Shown here: one piece after another, positions 14,332 to 14,669 of the stretch
How positions within the stretch are numbered: the stretch's first letter is position 1
How the letters are laid out: each line of letters starts with the position of its first letter
Assembly: GCA_949070545.1 (NCBI GenBank)
Contig: CARTQV010000009.1
Location: 1,423-16,091 of the forward strand
DNA: 14,669 bases
Direction: 5' to 3'
Origin: an uncultured Candidatus Saccharibacteria bacterium
Lineage (GTDB): Bacteria; Patescibacteriota; Saccharimonadia; Saccharimonadales; Saccharimonadaceae
Notes under the pieces: model-generated
Database searches by the model: none
What the model was told of the DNA's origin: nothing
Seen by the model: only the letters and a program-made list of their open reading frames with translations
Made by a program: the position numbers and the translations under genes

Positions 14332-14364
14332 CCCCGCTACGTTCTGTGTAGCGGGGTTATTTCT
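14330..14364 (+). terminator. Rho-independent terminator after the unknown gene
   Basis: AACCCCGCTAC (14330-14340) pairs perfectly with GTAGCGGGGTT (14348-14358) around a 7-nt loop, followed by a T-rich ATTTCTTT. It lies 35 nt after the stop codon and 10 nt before the extended -10 box of sbcB. Confidence 0.9.
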
Positions 14365-14368
14365 TTCA

Positions 14369-14377
14369 TGCTATAGT
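14369..14377 (+). promoter_or_regulatory. Extended -10 promoter of sbcB
   Basis: TGCTATAGT (14369-14377) has the TGn extension and five of six -10 bases. The ATG follows after 6 nt (GGTTTT), so transcription should start at the start codon. The -35 position is inside the terminator stem and is poor. Confidence 0.7.
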
Positions 14378-14383
14378 GGTTTT

Positions 14384-14669
14384 ATGCACGAAAGTTTTTA
14401 TTTTTATGACCTCGAAACTTCTGGATTGAATCCGCGCGAAGACCGTATCATGCAGTTCGCCGGACAACGCACTGACTCAGATTTTCGACCGCTTGGCGAG
14501 CCGACAAACTTGCTAGTTGAGCTTCCTGACGACACTTTGCCGAGCCCAGGCGCAATCATGGTGACTGGTATTACCCCACAATCTACGAAACAAGATGGTA
14601 TTTTCGAGCGTGATTTTTGTCATTTCTTCCTCGAAGAAGTAGCCACGCCTGGGACGACGATCATGGGTT
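14384..14669 (+). CDS. sbcB: Exonuclease I (DEDDh 3'-5' exonuclease), 5' part only
   Basis: Ninety-five codons are visible before the window ends. The N-terminus MHESFYFYDLETSGLNPRED carries the DEDDh Exo I motif (Asp9 and Glu11 in YDLETSG, metal ligands). The next segments IMQFAGQRTDSDF and PSPGAIMVTGITPQ closely follow the E. coli Exo I pattern (QFAAIRTDSEF and PQPGAVLITGITPQ), which distinguishes it from DnaQ or oligoribonuclease, which also share DxE. Exo I degrades single-stranded DNA from the 3' end in recombination and mismatch repair. The C-terminal Exo I-specific domains are outside the window. The start has no Shine-Dalgarno sequence; the -10 box 6 nt upstream supports a leaderless mRNA. 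Confidence 0.9.
   Translation, partial: MHESFYFYDLETSGLNPREDRIMQFAGQRTDSDFRPLGEPTNLLVELPDDTLPSPGAIMVTGITPQSTKQDGIFERDFCHFFLEEVATPGTTIMG

Noticed and set aside
1..14669. CRISPR array, transposon or integron-like structure
   Set aside because: No regularly spaced direct repeats, transposase or integrase motifs, or paired terminal repeats were found; the palindromes in pheT are single copy here.

Overview
The window reads as chromosomal DNA of a small-genome bacterium using the standard code (TGA ends the thioredoxin-reductase-like gene). Dense packing, a short 472-residue methionyl-tRNA synthetase, a one-domain-set Rpf-like lipoprotein beside rsmA, and several genes with no ribosome binding site suggest Candidatus Saccharibacteria (TM7) or a relative in the Patescibacteria. 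This assignment is inference from gene content and style; no rRNA is present to confirm it. There are no tRNAs, CRISPR arrays, insertion sequences or phage genes.

Layout. 1-290 (-) is the 5' part of a probable phosphoribosyltransferase-like gene, divergent from a DUF348/G5 Rpf-like cell-wall lipoprotein (387-1412) that is followed after 1 nt by rsmA (1414-2175). A Pro/Ala-rich single-pass membrane protein (2277-3359) has its own promoter and terminator. metG (3416-4834) converges on a five-TM LTA-synthase/sulfatase-family protein (4898-7075, -). An aquaporin-like channel (7150-8052, -) lies upstream of that and is divergent from a 74-residue tail-anchored protein (8158-8382). Then pheS (8390-9337) and pheT (9338-11938) are joined, followed by a membrane-anchored FKBP (11948-12652) and a TrxB-like flavoprotein (12658-13491). 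An unrecognised charged helical protein (13584-14294) has a strong promoter and a structured leader. The window ends in the 5' part of an exonuclease I gene (14384-).

Expression logic is the most striking feature. Six genes (the first gene, the Rpf-like gene, metG, the LTA-synthase-like gene, pheS, sbcB) have a -10 box only 6 or 9 nt before the ATG and no Shine-Dalgarno sequence, so they are predicted leaderless or nearly so. Six others (the Pro/Ala-rich gene, the aquaporin, the small protein, pheT, the FKBP and the unknown protein) have clear Shine-Dalgarno sequences. Most promoters are of the extended -10 type (TGnTATAAT). At three places a terminator hairpin runs almost directly into the next gene's -10 box.

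The most unusual coding signal is a roughly 54-residue extra segment in the PheT B5 region whose DNA forms two adjacent inverted repeats, resembling an in-frame palindromic insertion. The aquaporin also departs from the family at both NPA motifs. Functionally the window mixes translation (rsmA, metG, pheST), envelope (Rpf-like, LTA-synthase-like, aquaporin, FKBP), redox (TrxB-like) and DNA repair (sbcB). I see no single operon-encoded novel system.
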